Below, in pieces: positions 1 to 7,031 of a DNA stretch of 10,501 bases. The position numbers and the translations under genes were made by a program. The first letter of the stretch is position 1. Each line of letters opens with the position of its first letter. Below the pieces are notes generated by a model. It worked only from the letters and a program-made list of their open reading frames with translations, made no database searches and had not been told where the DNA came from. Source of the DNA: CALGFH01 sp045807325 (lineage in GTDB: Bacteria; Actinomycetota; CALGFH01). The stretch lies in the NCBI GenBank assembly GCA_045807325.1, contig JBJMHP010000273.1:1-10501 (forward strand). The letters run 5' to 3'.

Positions 1-774
1 GGTGATCAAGGTCACGATGGCGATCGGCCCGGCCAGCGGGACCCCGAGCAGGAGCGCGCCGAGGCCGACCACGGCGCCGTTCATCAGCCCGACGATGGTC
101 AGGCCCCCGGCGTAGCCGCGGAAGGAATGGACGGTGTCGAAGACGATCTGGCGGCCCACACGGTCCGGCAGGCCCAGCACCCCCGCAAGCTGCTTGGCGG
201 CCCCGTCGACGACCAGCCGCCAGTCCTTCATCAGGAACAGCAGGATGAACAGGCCGGTGACGATGCCCACGATGAGCACGGTGACCGAGCTCAGTCCGGA
301 CAACAGCCCAGACACCAGGATCCGGACCAGCTCCCCCAGGGTCCTGATGGCCTGTTCGGTGTCCAGCGCCGCCATCCCGGGCAGCGAGCCGGCCTCCTCC
401 AGTCCAGCCGTGGCCTGGGCCAGGATCTCATGGCCCTGGCCCACCAGCCCCGCCACCACCATCCAGGCGACGACCAGGACCACCCCGATGACGAGGAGGA
501 CCACCAGGGGGGCGCCCAGCCAGCGGGGCACGGCCCAGCGTTCCAGCCGGTCGACCAGGGGCACGAAGATCGCCGCCAGGATGGCCGCGAAGACCAGCGG
601 GATCACCAGGTCGCTGACGAGCCCGAGCACAAAGAACGCGATCGCGAGCAGGACGGCGATGCCGACCAGCAGCCAGGCGCCCCGTCCCAGGGCCTGGAGC
701 CAGGCAGGCACCCGCAGGCCCGGCAGCCGGTCGACCGCCGGGACCGTGGGACCGCCCCACTCGGTCGGGCTCAC
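1..774 (-). CDS. AI-2E family transporter, C-terminal part beyond the window
   Basis: Partial gene; 258 codons are visible and the 3' end lies beyond the left edge (the family is usually about 350 residues). The GTG start at 774 overlaps the TGA of the DUF6069-like gene as GTGA, so translation is probably coupled. Hydrophobic segments lie near residues 33-52, 54-73, 88-110, 157-182 and 222-246. Two features match the AI-2E/PerM/TqsA family: the second helix followed by PLVDRLERWAVPRWLG, and the FILLFLMKDWRLVVDG block near 176-191, where the family has a helix ending in a short charged stretch. A second match is the later GYAGGLTIVGLMNG then LLLGVPLAGP block. The family exports small molecules or ions, and some members act as Na+(Li+)/H+ antiporters. 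The substrate here is unknown, and the name does not establish a role in quorum sensing. Last visible gene of a minus-strand operon. Confidence 0.87.
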   Translation of the reverse strand, partial: MSPTEWGGPTVPAVDRLPGLRVPAWLQALGRGAWLLVGIAVLLAIAFFVLGLVSDLVIPLVFAAILAAIFVPLVDRLERWAVPRWLGAPLVVLLVIGVVLVVAWMVVAGLVGQGHEILAQATAGLEEAGSLPGMAALDTEQAIRTLGELVRILVSGLLSGLSSVTVLIVGIVTGLFILLFLMKDWRLVVDGAAKQLAGVLGLPDRVGRQIVFDTVHSFRGYAGGLTIVGLMNGAVVGLGALLLGVPLAGPIAIVTLIT

Positions 775-1253
775 GCCCGGTACTGCCTGCCGAGCCGGAT
801 CGCACTCCTGGCGGCCCCCGAGACCAACGACCCGATCGCCATCCCGACCACCAGGCCGATGGCGGCGGTGGCGACCTGGGTGGCCAGCTTGGCGTCGGTC
901 ATGAACGGCGCCAGCACCGCCAGCAGGGTCAGCAGCGAGACGATCCAGGTGAAGAACCGGAAGGGCCGAGGAGTGGACAGCAGCAGCAGGTGCATCAGCC
1001 CGGTGGCGACGAGGGCAGCCACCGCGGCCAGGCCGGCCAGCCTGACCGTGTTTGCGTTGCCGAGCGCGCCTTCTCGGCTAGGGGCCAGCACCGGAACGTC
1101 AAACAGCCCCCTGGCGATCAACACTCCCACCACCGCGACCAGCGCGGCCACCACCGCGGTGGCAAGGCCCCCGGTCCACAGCCGGCCCGCGTCGACACGA
1201 ACCCGCCCCCGGCCGGTCCCATCGTCACCCTCGACGTATGGAGGTACCGTCAT
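771..1253 (-). CDS. DUF6069-like four-helix membrane protein
   Basis: About 160 residues with a short soluble N-terminus and four predicted membrane helices. One follows LWTGGLATAVVAAL; two flank the loop STPRPFRFFTW; the last is AIGLVVGMAIGSLVSG. This size and layout, with the Pro-Arg-Pro-Phe loop between helices 2 and 3, resemble the DUF6069 family of actinobacterial integral membrane proteins, whose function is unknown. Start choice: ATG at 1253 has GGAG at 1262-1259 with 5-base spacing. The in-frame GTG at 1259 would overlap that ribosome site, so ATG is preferred. The stop overlaps the AI-2E start as GTGA. The gene lies about 50 bases downstream of the DUF1269 gene in the same direction. 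The family name is a recollection from topology and loop motif, not a search result. Confidence 0.72.
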   Translation of the reverse strand: MTVPPYVEGDDGTGRGRVRVDAGRLWTGGLATAVVAALVAVVGVLIARGLFDVPVLAPSREGALGNANTVRLAGLAAVAALVATGLMHLLLLSTPRPFRFFTWIVSLLTLLAVLAPFMTDAKLATQVATAAIGLVVGMAIGSLVSGAARSAIRLGRQYRA

Positions 1254-1304
1254 GGTCACTCCTCTGTACCCGGCGCCGCCCTCCCGATGAGCAGCGTGAT
1301 GGCT

Positions 1305-1850
1305 TCAGTCGCTGGCCGGCGCCTGCCCGGCGGTCTTGGCGTCGCGTTCGATCTCGGCGGTGTCGGCCTTGAGCTCCTTGGCCTGCAGCTTGTCGGCGTG
1401 CTGCATCGCCTGCTCGATCCTCGCTCCCATGTCCGAGATCCCGACCACCACCAGCCCCGCCTGCCCGGCGTCCAGGTGCTCACCCAGCTCCTTGAGGTCG
1501 CCACGGCTCATCCCGGCCACCACGTGGCCGGCCACCGCCCCCAGCACCGCCCCGCCGCCGGCGGTGGCGGCCAGCAGCCCACCCCCAATGGCGGCGAACG
1601 GGAACAGGGCCACGACCAGGCCGGTGGCCAGCCCCACCCCGCCGCCCAGGACCCCGCCGACCCGGGTCGGGGTCTCGTGCTGCTTGACGATCTTGACCTT
1701 GCCGTCGGCGCGCCGCTGGATCACCGCGGCGTCGTAGGCGTCCAGCAGTCCGGCCTGGGTGTGCAGGTCCTTGACCAGCTCGTAGTCCGCCTCGGCGTGG
1801 GCGAGGTCGGAATAGACTCCGCCATAGGCCACAAAGGTATCGACCGCCAT
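1305..1850 (-). CDS. DUF1269 family membrane-associated protein
   Basis: About 181 residues. An N-terminal soluble alpha/beta part (residues 3-56) contains LLDAYDAAVIQRRADGKVKI. A glycine-rich hydrophobic middle (65-114) can form a membrane hairpin with GGG and GxxxG patterns. A second soluble part, DLKELGEHLDAGQAGLVVVG (from about 118), is followed by a charged helical tail. This order is typical of DUF1269, a family of unknown biochemical function often found near stress genes. Start choice: ATG at 1856 overlaps the upstream TGA as ATGA, but the strong AGGAGG (1863-1858) is only 1 base from it. The same site is 7 bases from ATG 1850, so 1850 is preferred. Probably co-translated with the flippase-like gene. 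Confidence 0.85.
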   Translation of the reverse strand: MAVDTFVAYGGVYSDLAHAEADYELVKDLHTQAGLLDAYDAAVIQRRADGKVKIVKQHETPTRVGGVLGGGVGLATGLVVALFPFAAIGGGLLAATAGGGAVLGAVAGHVVAGMSRGDLKELGEHLDAGQAGLVVVGISDMGARIEQAMQHADKLQAKELKADTAEIERDAKTAGQAPASD

Positions 1851-1852
1851 CC

Positions 1853-3028
1853 TCATGCCTCCTCGTCCTGCTGCTGGGTCGCGCCCCGGCGCTCATAGGA
1901 TCGTGCCGACGGCGGGGAGGTGAGGTCTTCCCCTGCAGCGGATGTTTTGGCGGCACGCCCGGTACGGCGGGCGGCCGTGACCCGCCACCAGAGGAAGGTC
2001 AGGACCCCGAGCAGGACCTGGGGGACGTACGTCGCCGCGCGCCACACCAGGTCGGCGGCCAGGGCCTGGCTGCTGCTCGCCCCGTAGCCGCTGAGCAGGG
2101 CCGCGAGGGCGGCGTCCACCGTCCCGAGGCCGCCGGGGGTGATGGGGATGAACGAGGCGACCCGGGCGAACGAGAACGCCGCCAGCGCCTCGGTCCAGGT
2201 CACCGTCACCGTTCCGGTCCCGGCCTCCAGGCCGCGCAGGGCCAGGACCAGGATCGCCCAGGAGGTGAGCTGCAGCAGCAGGGTCGACAAGGTCACCTGC
2301 CCCCATCGCGTCCGCATGACGTCGACGACGCTGGACCGGAAGTCCAGGATCTTCCCGGTGAGGTCGAGGGTCCGGCCGTGGCCAAAGCGTCGCGTGACCG
2401 GGTTGGCCAGCCGATCCGCCCAGTGTCCGACCTTGCGGGCGCCGCGCTCGCTGCGCAGCACGACCGCGAAGGCGACGACCCCGACCGCGATGGCCGCCAC
2501 GCCGATGGCCGCCATCAGCAGGTAGGTCCCCTCCACCACGCCGCCGGCCAGCAGCGCCAGCACCCCGATGACCGGCATGACCAGGGTGGCGAAGACGTTG
2601 AAGACGCTCACGATCGCGATGGCGCTGGCCGCCGCGCCGGCCCCGAACCCGTAGGAGTCGAGCATGCCGTACTGCACGCCGAGCCCGACAGCGCCGCCGG
2701 CCGGCACGGCGTTGCTGATGGCGAACGAGGTCTGGCGGACCACGAAGCCGGGCCCGTAGCCCAGCCCGGGCAGGGCCGCCTGCAGCGGCCAGACGTAGAC
2801 GGCGACGTTGAGCACGGTTGCCACGGCCAGGGCCACGACGTAGGTGGTGGGCATCTGCTGGATCGACGACCATGCTTCGGAGTAGTCGGCGACCTTGGGG
2901 AAGATGCCGACGAACACCACCAGGAGCACGACGACGGTGACCACCGTCGAGACCACGATCCGCCAGGGACTCCCGCGAGGTGCCTGGGCCGGCTGCGTTC
3001 GACTGCTGACAGGCATGCCGGCAAGCAT
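1853..3028 (-). CDS. Flippase-like protein, LPG synthase transmembrane type (YbhN/UPF0104)
   Basis: 391 residues. The first helix is near residues 22-43, and about six to eight further hydrophobic segments follow. Two regions match the lysylphosphatidylglycerol synthase transmembrane domain family: RQTSFAISNAVPAGGAVGLG (98-117) in the N-terminal half, and IPITPGGLGTVDAAL (294-308), the PxxPGGLGxxE/D signature, in the C-terminal half. In MprF the equivalent domain flips aminoacylated lipids. Stand-alone members such as this one lack the synthase domain, so the substrate is unknown. After the last helix comes a polar 40-residue tail ending QQQDEEA. First gene of the minus-strand operon. The 124-base gap to the divergent PRC-barrel gene should hold its promoter. 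Start uncertain: ATG 3028 has only a distant GGGAG, and ATG 3016 is an alternative. Confidence 0.87.
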   Translation of the reverse strand: MLAGMPVSSRTQPAQAPRGSPWRIVVSTVVTVVVLLVVFVGIFPKVADYSEAWSSIQQMPTTYVVALAVATVLNVAVYVWPLQAALPGLGYGPGFVVRQTSFAISNAVPAGGAVGLGVQYGMLDSYGFGAGAAASAIAIVSVFNVFATLVMPVIGVLALLAGGVVEGTYLLMAAIGVAAIAVGVVAFAVVLRSERGARKVGHWADRLANPVTRRFGHGRTLDLTGKILDFRSSVVDVMRTRWGQVTLSTLLLQLTSWAILVLALRGLEAGTGTVTVTWTEALAAFSFARVASFIPITPGGLGTVDAALAALLSGYGASSSQALAADLVWRAATYVPQVLLGVLTFLWWRVTAARRTGRAAKTSAAGEDLTSPPSARSYERRGATQQQDEEA

Positions 3029-3091
3029 GTCCGAGGAGCCGCTCCCGCCACCTCATCCACTTGGGATGAACCCGCCGCCATCGCGGCCGGG

Positions 3092-3097
3092 TAGGCT
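3092..3097 (+). promoter_or_regulatory. Possible -10 element (TAGGCT) before the PRC-barrel gene
   Basis: TAGGCT fits a relaxed TANNNT -10 and lies 61 bases before the ATG at 3153. An identical hexamer, again followed by GG, stands 32 bases before the ATG at 7494. No convincing -35 lies 16-18 bases upstream of either, so this is only a candidate. Confidence 0.28.
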
Positions 3098-3152
3098 GGC
3101 CCCCGAGCGCGCGACGCCACCTGGTCGACCGATGCAGGAAGGAGCGCAGGAC

Positions 3153-3512
3153 ATGGAGGGCGACGCCAGGAGGATCTCGTACCAGGCCCTCGCCACGGGC
3201 GTCCCGGTCCGGGCCTCGGGTGGCGAGCAGATCGGCACGGTCGAGCACGTGCTCCAGGTCCCGGAGCTGGACGTCTTCGACGGCATCGTCGTGAAGAGAT
3301 CGGATGGGCTTCGCTTCGCCGACGCCGACCAGGTGGCCGACATCACCGACCGCTACGTGCTGCTGAACCTCCCGGCCGAGGAGGCCGAACGACTCGGGCG
3401 GCCCCAGGGGCCGGCGGTCTACCATGCCGACCCGTCCGAGCACGCCGGTGGCTCGCTGCATGACTGGTTCGGTCGCCTGTTCGGCCGCGCCCACTGGAGG
3501 CGGGACGAGTAG
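3153..3512 (+). CDS. PRC-barrel domain protein
   Basis: 119 residues, soluble. Residues 14-72 read as a small beta-barrel: VPVRASGGEQIGTVEHVL, then ELDVFDGIVVKRSDGLRFAD, then VADITDRYVLLNL. This is the PRC-barrel pattern (asp/glu-gly turns, IGTV, FDGIVV). The tail is acidic then basic and ends GSLHDWFGRLFGRAHWRRDE, an amphipathic segment that could bind a partner or membrane. PRC-barrel proteins act in RNA processing, photosynthetic assembly or as small adaptors; this one has no assigned role. Start: ATG 3153 has AAGGAG at 3139-3144 with 8-base spacing. The reading frame stays open upstream, but that stretch looks non-coding and overlaps the divergent promoter region. The antiporter follows after 38 bases in the same direction, so the two are probably co-transcribed. 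Confidence 0.8.
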   Translation: MEGDARRISYQALATGVPVRASGGEQIGTVEHVLQVPELDVFDGIVVKRSDGLRFADADQVADITDRYVLLNLPAEEAERLGRPQGPAVYHADPSEHAGGSLHDWFGRLFGRAHWRRDE

Positions 3513-3550
3513 GTCGGGCGCTCGGCACCGGGTGGAGCTCGGGAGGGAGC

Positions 3551-4831
3551 ATGAGCCACTGGGCCCTACCCGCCCTCGCCGTGATGCTGATCGCCTATGG
3601 CGCGGTGTCGGGGCGGCTGCGGTCGACGCCGGTCAGCCAGGCCATGGTGTTCGTCACGCTCGGCCTGCTGGTCGGCAACCGGGCCCTTGAACTGCTCGGG
3701 GTGGGCGCCGACACGCCGGTCATTCGCCACCTGGCCGAAGCCACCCTGACACTGGTGCTGTTCTGTGACGCCATCCGGGTCAACCGGGGCAGACTGCGGC
3801 GCGAGTCCGGCGTACCGGCGCGGCTGCTCGGGATCGGCCTGCCGCTGACCATTGTCGCCGGGACCCTGGCCGCCGTGGCACTGTTCCCGTCGCTGGACCT
3901 GTGGACGGCGGCGGCGCTGGCCACCATGCTGGCCCCCACCGACGCGGCGCTGGGGTTGCCCGTGGTCACCGATCCGCGGCTTCCCTCCCGCATCCGCCAG
4001 GGCCTGAACGTCGAGAGCGGCTTGAACGACGGCGTGTGCGTCCCGCTGCTGATCATCTTCCTCACGATCGCGCAGGCCGAGGAGGGCGTCGGCCACGTGG
4101 AGCCCGTGCGGGTGGTCATCGAGGAGATCGGCGTCGGCGCCGCCGCCGGGGTCGTCGCCGGCGCACTCGGCGCCTGGGTGTTGCGGATGTTCACGCGCCG
4201 CGGGTGGATGGAGGGGACCTGGCGGCAGATCGACGCCGCGGCCACCGCGCTGCTGGCCTACACGCTGGCGGCCGCGCTGGGCGGTAGCGGCTTCATCGCC
4301 GCCTTCACGGGCGGCATCGTCTTCGGCGTCGTCGCGGCCGACCAGGCCGAGGACGCGACCTTCCTTGCCGAGCAGACCGGCGAGCTGCTCAATGCCGTCA
4401 CCTTCCTGTTGTTCGGGGCGGTGCTGCTGGGTCCCGCGCTGGGCGAGCTGGACTGGCCGATCGTCCTGTACGGGGTGGCGAGCCTGACCCTGGTCCGGAT
4501 GCTGCCGGTGGCACTGGCCATGGCCGGCACCGGCCTGCACCGGGTCACCGTGGGATTCCTGGGCTGGTTCGGGCCCCGCGGGCTGGCCTCGATCGTGTTC
4601 GTGCTGATCCTGCTCGAGGGGACCGAGCTTCCCGAGCGTCCCCTCATGCTGACGGTGGTCACCTGGACGGTGGCCCTGTCGGTCTACGCCCACGGCCTGA
4701 CCGCCCGGCCGGGCGCCACCCGCTACGCCGACTGGTACCACGCCCGCCACGAGCACCACGGGGTCATGCCCGAGAGCGTTCCCGTGTCCGAGCAGCGGCC
4801 CCGCGTTCCCGCACTCCACCAGCGGCGATAG
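3551..4831 (+). CDS. CPA1-type cation/proton antiporter
   Basis: 426 residues, polytopic membrane protein of the Na+/H+ exchanger superfamily. Key motifs are APTDAA (128-133, with the TD pair of the unwound helix) and NVESGLNDG (153-161). The latter carries the Asn159-Asp160 ion-binding pair typical of CPA1 exchangers, which usually exchange one cation for one proton. GWFGPRGLAS (338-347) contains the Arg conserved in the late helix. The length fits a compact bacterial NhaP-like member without a large regulatory domain. The C-terminus is a short polar tail rich in His (WYHARHEHHG, 395-404). Likely role: Na+ or K+ export coupled to proton entry, for pH and salt homeostasis; the ion is not determinable here. 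ATG 3551 follows a GGGAGGGAGC purine run. The gene faces the hydrolase gene tail to tail with 12 bases between. Confidence 0.9.
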   Translation: MSHWALPALAVMLIAYGAVSGRLRSTPVSQAMVFVTLGLLVGNRALELLGVGADTPVIRHLAEATLTLVLFCDAIRVNRGRLRRESGVPARLLGIGLPLTIVAGTLAAVALFPSLDLWTAAALATMLAPTDAALGLPVVTDPRLPSRIRQGLNVESGLNDGVCVPLLIIFLTIAQAEEGVGHVEPVRVVIEEIGVGAAAGVVAGALGAWVLRMFTRRGWMEGTWRQIDAAATALLAYTLAAALGGSGFIAAFTGGIVFGVVAADQAEDATFLAEQTGELLNAVTFLLFGAVLLGPALGELDWPIVLYGVASLTLVRMLPVALAMAGTGLHRVTVGFLGWFGPRGLASIVFVLILLEGTELPERPLMLTVVTWTVALSVYAHGLTARPGATRYADWYHARHEHHGVMPESVPVSEQRPRVPALHQRR

Positions 4832-4855
4832 TCCGTTCCGAGGTCAGGTCGCCGC
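4822..4855. terminator. Weak hairpin between convergent genes, possible bidirectional terminator
   Basis: GCGGCGA (4822-4828) and TCGCCGC (4849-4855) are perfect 7-base inverted arms around a 20-base loop holding both stop codons. There is no U-tract on either side and the loop is long, so termination is only possible, not shown. Confidence 0.28.
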
Positions 4856-5713
4856 GTCCAGCCTGTCGGCGATGACCGTGGCGACCTCGGGATGGGCCAG
4901 GTAGTGCTCGATGGAGTGCTCGTAGGAGCGAGGGTTGGCCACGGCGAGCTGCCCGCCCAGCCCGCCCCCCTCCGGAAGGGGTGAGCCGAGGGTCACCCAG
5001 TCCCGGAGGTCGTAGACGTTGATCCACGGCGAGGTGGGCCTGGCCGAACCGCGTGGCCGCATCCCGGCGGTCACCCCGTCCAGGCCCAGCGGCGCCCCCA
5101 CGGCCACGAACAGGCCGGCCCGGCGGCGAAGCTCCTCCTCGGCCAGGAGCTCGGCGCAGACCACCCCACCGAGGCTGTGCCCGACCAGCACCCAGTCGGG
5201 GTCGGCGAGCAACGCCGGCCGGACGACCTCCTGGACCGCGGGCCGGCAGCCGGGCAGCTCCAGATAGGCCGAGACGTCGCGCAGGAAGCCCCGGATGACG
5301 GCTTCGTCGACACCGGAATGGTTGGCCACCCACTCCAGCAGGCCACGCAGCAGGACCGAGCTGGGCACCGCCAACGCCGTCGCCGGTTGCGCGGCCGCCG
5401 GAAGGCCGAGCTCCCTGGCCATGGATTGGAGCACGGCGACCTGGCGGCGGTTGACCGCGTCCGGCAGCCCGGGGTCGACCCGCTGCACGGCGTCCAGGGC
5501 GGCGACGTCGGGGACGGCGACCCTGCCCTGGACCACCTCGGCCCACAGCACGTCGGCGTAGAACGGGAACCTGATCGCCTCGATCGCCGCGGTGTCCAGG
5601 GGGTCTCGGCCGGCCGCGGTCAGCCCCTTGTTCAGCCCGGCGGCCCAGCGCCTCCGCAACCCGTCGGGCTCGCGGCCCTGCTGGCCCCGGCCATGGACGA
5701 GGACCAGGCTCAG
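4844..5713 (-). CDS. Alpha/beta hydrolase (lipase/esterase-like), probable CTG start
   Basis: 289 residues if started at CTG 5713. The N-terminal strand LSLVLVHGRGQQG (1-13) is the beta-strand and oxyanion loop of the fold. VLVGHSLGG (175-183) is the nucleophile elbow with Ser180. NVYDLRDWVT (232-241) offers Asp235 or Asp238 as the acid. SYEHSIEHYLAHPEV (263-277) offers His266 or His270 as the base. No signal peptide or membrane helix is seen, so it is probably cytoplasmic; the substrate is unknown. Start: CTG overlaps the TGA of the RDD gene as CTGA and has GGAG (5724-5721) at 7-base spacing. No ATG, GTG or TTG lies close upstream, and the first downstream TTG would delete the oxyanion strand. 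A GTG further upstream within the RDD gene is possible but would add a Gly/Arg/Pro-rich shadow sequence. Last gene of the three-gene operon. Confidence 0.83.
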   Translation of the reverse strand: MSLVLVHGRGQQGREPDGLRRRWAAGLNKGLTAAGRDPLDTAAIEAIRFPFYADVLWAEVVQGRVAVPDVAALDAVQRVDPGLPDAVNRRQVAVLQSMARELGLPAAAQPATALAVPSSVLLRGLLEWVANHSGVDEAVIRGFLRDVSAYLELPGCRPAVQEVVRPALLADPDWVLVGHSLGGVVCAELLAEEELRRRAGLFVAVGAPLGLDGVTAGMRPRGSARPTSPWINVYDLRDWVTLGSPLPEGGGLGGQLAVANPRSYEHSIEHYLAHPEVATVIADRLDAAT

Positions 5714-6210
5714 CGGCCGTCTCCGGTCGGGAGTGGCTCGTCCGCCGCGTGGTAGGCCCAGTCGTACACCACGGCCGTCCTCACGATCAGGTCCTGCACC
5801 GAGGCGTTGCGCCGGCTGGCCAGGACCCACAGCAGCCCCGCCGGGAACAGCACGTACAGCACGGCCCGGCAGAAGGAGCGCCACAACGAGAGTCGGCGGC
5901 CGGCGCGGTCCACCACCCGGAGCCCGGCGACCTGCTTGCCCACCGACCTGCCGGTCGCCGCCCAGCTCAGGGCCAGGTAGGCGACGGCGATGGCGCCGCC
6001 CGCGCCGGCGCCGAGCCAGTTGGGCAGGACGGGCAGGCGCAGCGGCGGGCCGGTCAGCAGGTAGCGGACCACCCCGGCGGCCAGCAGCGCCGCCAGCCCC
6101 AGCAGCCAGGCGACCCCGAGGTCGATGGCGTCGGCCACGACACGCGAGGCGAAGCCGGCCCGGTGGCCCTGCAGGGCCCTGGCCTCGGCGTAGCGAATGT
6201 CCCGGGTCAT
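5710..6210 (-). CDS. RDD family membrane protein
   Basis: 166 residues. The family's conserved Arg and Asp residues are visible as RVVADAIDLGVAWLLG (23-38; Arg23, Asp30) at the first helix and QDLIVRTAVVY (139-149; Asp140) near the C-terminus. The segment GRSVGKQVAGLRVVD (87-101) matches the conserved G-S-GK-GLRV loop. Membrane helices lie near 27-50, 66-85 and 113-131. RDD proteins are integral membrane proteins; a few have been linked to Na+(Li+)/H+ exchange, most have no known role. The ATG overlaps the TGA of the repeat-protein gene as ATGA, and its own TGA overlaps the hydrolase start as CTGA. It is therefore translationally coupled on both sides, which argues for a joint function of the three products. 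Confidence 0.9.
   Translation of the reverse strand: MTRDIRYAEARALQGHRAGFASRVVADAIDLGVAWLLGLAALLAAGVVRYLLTGPPLRLPVLPNWLGAGAGGAIAVAYLALSWAATGRSVGKQVAGLRVVDRAGRRLSLWRSFCRAVLYVLFPAGLLWVLASRRNASVQDLIVRTAVVYDWAYHAADEPLPTGDGR
5714..5724 (-). promoter_or_regulatory. Ribosome binding site supporting the CTG start
   Basis: On the minus strand GGAG (5724-5721) is followed by seven bases and then CTG (5713-5711), which overlaps the stop of the upstream RDD gene. This spacing is the main reason for choosing CTG as start of the hydrolase. Confidence 0.45.
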
Positions 6211-7031
6211 GGTGGCAGGTCCTCGGCCGGCGGACCGGTCTGTCGCTGTCCCTGCCGGAGCAGGATGCGGTCGACGATCCGGCTGACCAGTCCGTCGACC
6301 CGCATGCCCTGCACCCGCAGGGCGTCGACCGACTCGCTGGCCATGGTGCTGCTCGACTCGCGGATGATCTCGCCCAGGTCGACCTCGTCGATGACCTGCT
6401 CGGTGAGCCCGGGAATGTCGACACGGGACACGATGGCGTCCAGGTCCACGCTCGCGACGATCGCGTCCAGGTCGAGGCGGCCGGCGACGGCGTCCAGGTC
6501 GATGCGGGCCGCGATGGCGTCCACGTCGACCCGGCTGACGATCGCGTCCACGTCGATACGCCCGACGATCGCGTCCAGGTCGAGCCGGGCGGCGATCTGG
6601 TTGAGGTCGACGCGGGCGACGATGCGGTCGAGGTCGACCCTGGCCACCACCTCGTCCAGGTCGATCTCGTCGAGGACGGCGGTGGCCAGCTCGGCGATCA
6701 GGGCGCGGACGGCGTTGACGGCAACCGCCTGGGCACGTCGCTGTTCCGCCAGCCCTCGCGCCGCCCAGCCGTCGAGGTCGAGATGGTGCCGGGCCGCCGT
6801 CATCGACCCTCGCGCCAGCGCCACCGCCGGACGGGTCAGGACCCGCAGCGGCCAGCCGAGCCGGCCGGCGACGACGCCCGCGGCGTCCAGCGAGCGCCGC
6901 TGCGCCTCCACCGCCAGGCCGAAGGCGGCCGCCACCAGCAACCGCAGGTCGATCCGCCCATCCGGCGACTGCGGAGCACCGACCAGCTCCGACCGCAACG
7001 GCACCAACGCCCGCTCGCTGTCCTGCACCAC
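6207..7031 (-). CDS. Nonapeptide-repeat protein of unknown function
   Basis: 274 residues from GTG 7031. An N-terminal part (about 1-120) has two hydrophobic helical stretches (DLRLLVAAAFGLAVEAQRR; VVAGRLGWPLRVLTRPAVAL). Residues 124-204 are nine tandem nine-residue repeats of the form D-[LV]-[DN]-x-[IV]-[VA]-x-[RS]-[VIL], and a degenerate tenth (DIPGLTEQV) follows. The repeats are framed by similar blocks, DEIDLDEVV before and DEVDLGEII after. The C-terminal helix is charged (VDGLVSRIVDRILLRQ). I do not recognise a named family. The repeat is not RTX (no glycines), not a heptad coiled coil and not a pentapeptide repeat. Start: GGGAG (7043-7039) is 7 bases from GTG 7031; a TTG at 7094 would give 295 residues but has no ribosome site. 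Its stop overlaps the RDD start as ATGA. Confidence 0.82.
   Translation of the reverse strand: MVQDSERALVPLRSELVGAPQSPDGRIDLRLLVAAAFGLAVEAQRRSLDAAGVVAGRLGWPLRVLTRPAVALARGSMTAARHHLDLDGWAARGLAEQRRAQAVAVNAVRALIAELATAVLDEIDLDEVVARVDLDRIVARVDLNQIAARLDLDAIVGRIDVDAIVSRVDVDAIAARIDLDAVAGRLDLDAIVASVDLDAIVSRVDIPGLTEQVIDEVDLGEIIRESSSTMASESVDALRVQGMRVDGLVSRIVDRILLRQGQRQTGPPAEDLPP
6420..6662 (-). repeat. Nine 27-base tandem coding repeats
   Basis: These bases encode nine consecutive nonapeptides (DLDEVVARV, DLDRIVARV, DLNQIAARL, DLDAIVGRI, DVDAIVSRV, DVDAIAARI, DLDAVAGRL, DLDAIVASV, DLDAIVSRV). The DNA shows a recurring gcgtccaggtcga-type unit on the plus strand with synonymous drift, so the array is old and kept by protein-level selection rather than recently amplified. 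A tenth degenerate unit runs to 6393. Confidence 0.9.

Noticed and set aside
127..1290. Long plus-strand open frame opposite the AI-2E and DUF6069 genes
   Set aside because: Its translation is rich in Gln, His, Asp and Pro with no domain pattern, while the minus frames give clear membrane proteins. It is a GC-bias shadow.
2895..3152. N-terminal extension of the PRC-barrel frame
   Set aside because: It overlaps the start of the divergent flippase gene, has Thr/Pro-rich non-domain sequence, and the internal ATG 3153 has a proper ribosome site.
3566..4819. 417-codon minus-strand frame opposite the antiporter
   Set aside because: Low-complexity His/Gln/Gly sequence, no ribosome site, and the plus strand encodes an obvious antiporter with conserved motifs.
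5714..6424. N-terminal extension of the hydrolase frame through the RDD gene to 6424
   Set aside because: The extension is Gly/Arg/Pro-rich and overlaps an RDD gene with clear conserved residues. The alpha/beta fold begins right at the CTG.
6420..6662. RTX calcium-binding or dockerin-type repeat
   Set aside because: The unit is nine residues with paired Asp, but it lacks the GGxGxD glycines of RTX and the DxDxDG loop of dockerin/EF-hand. No secretion signal is present.
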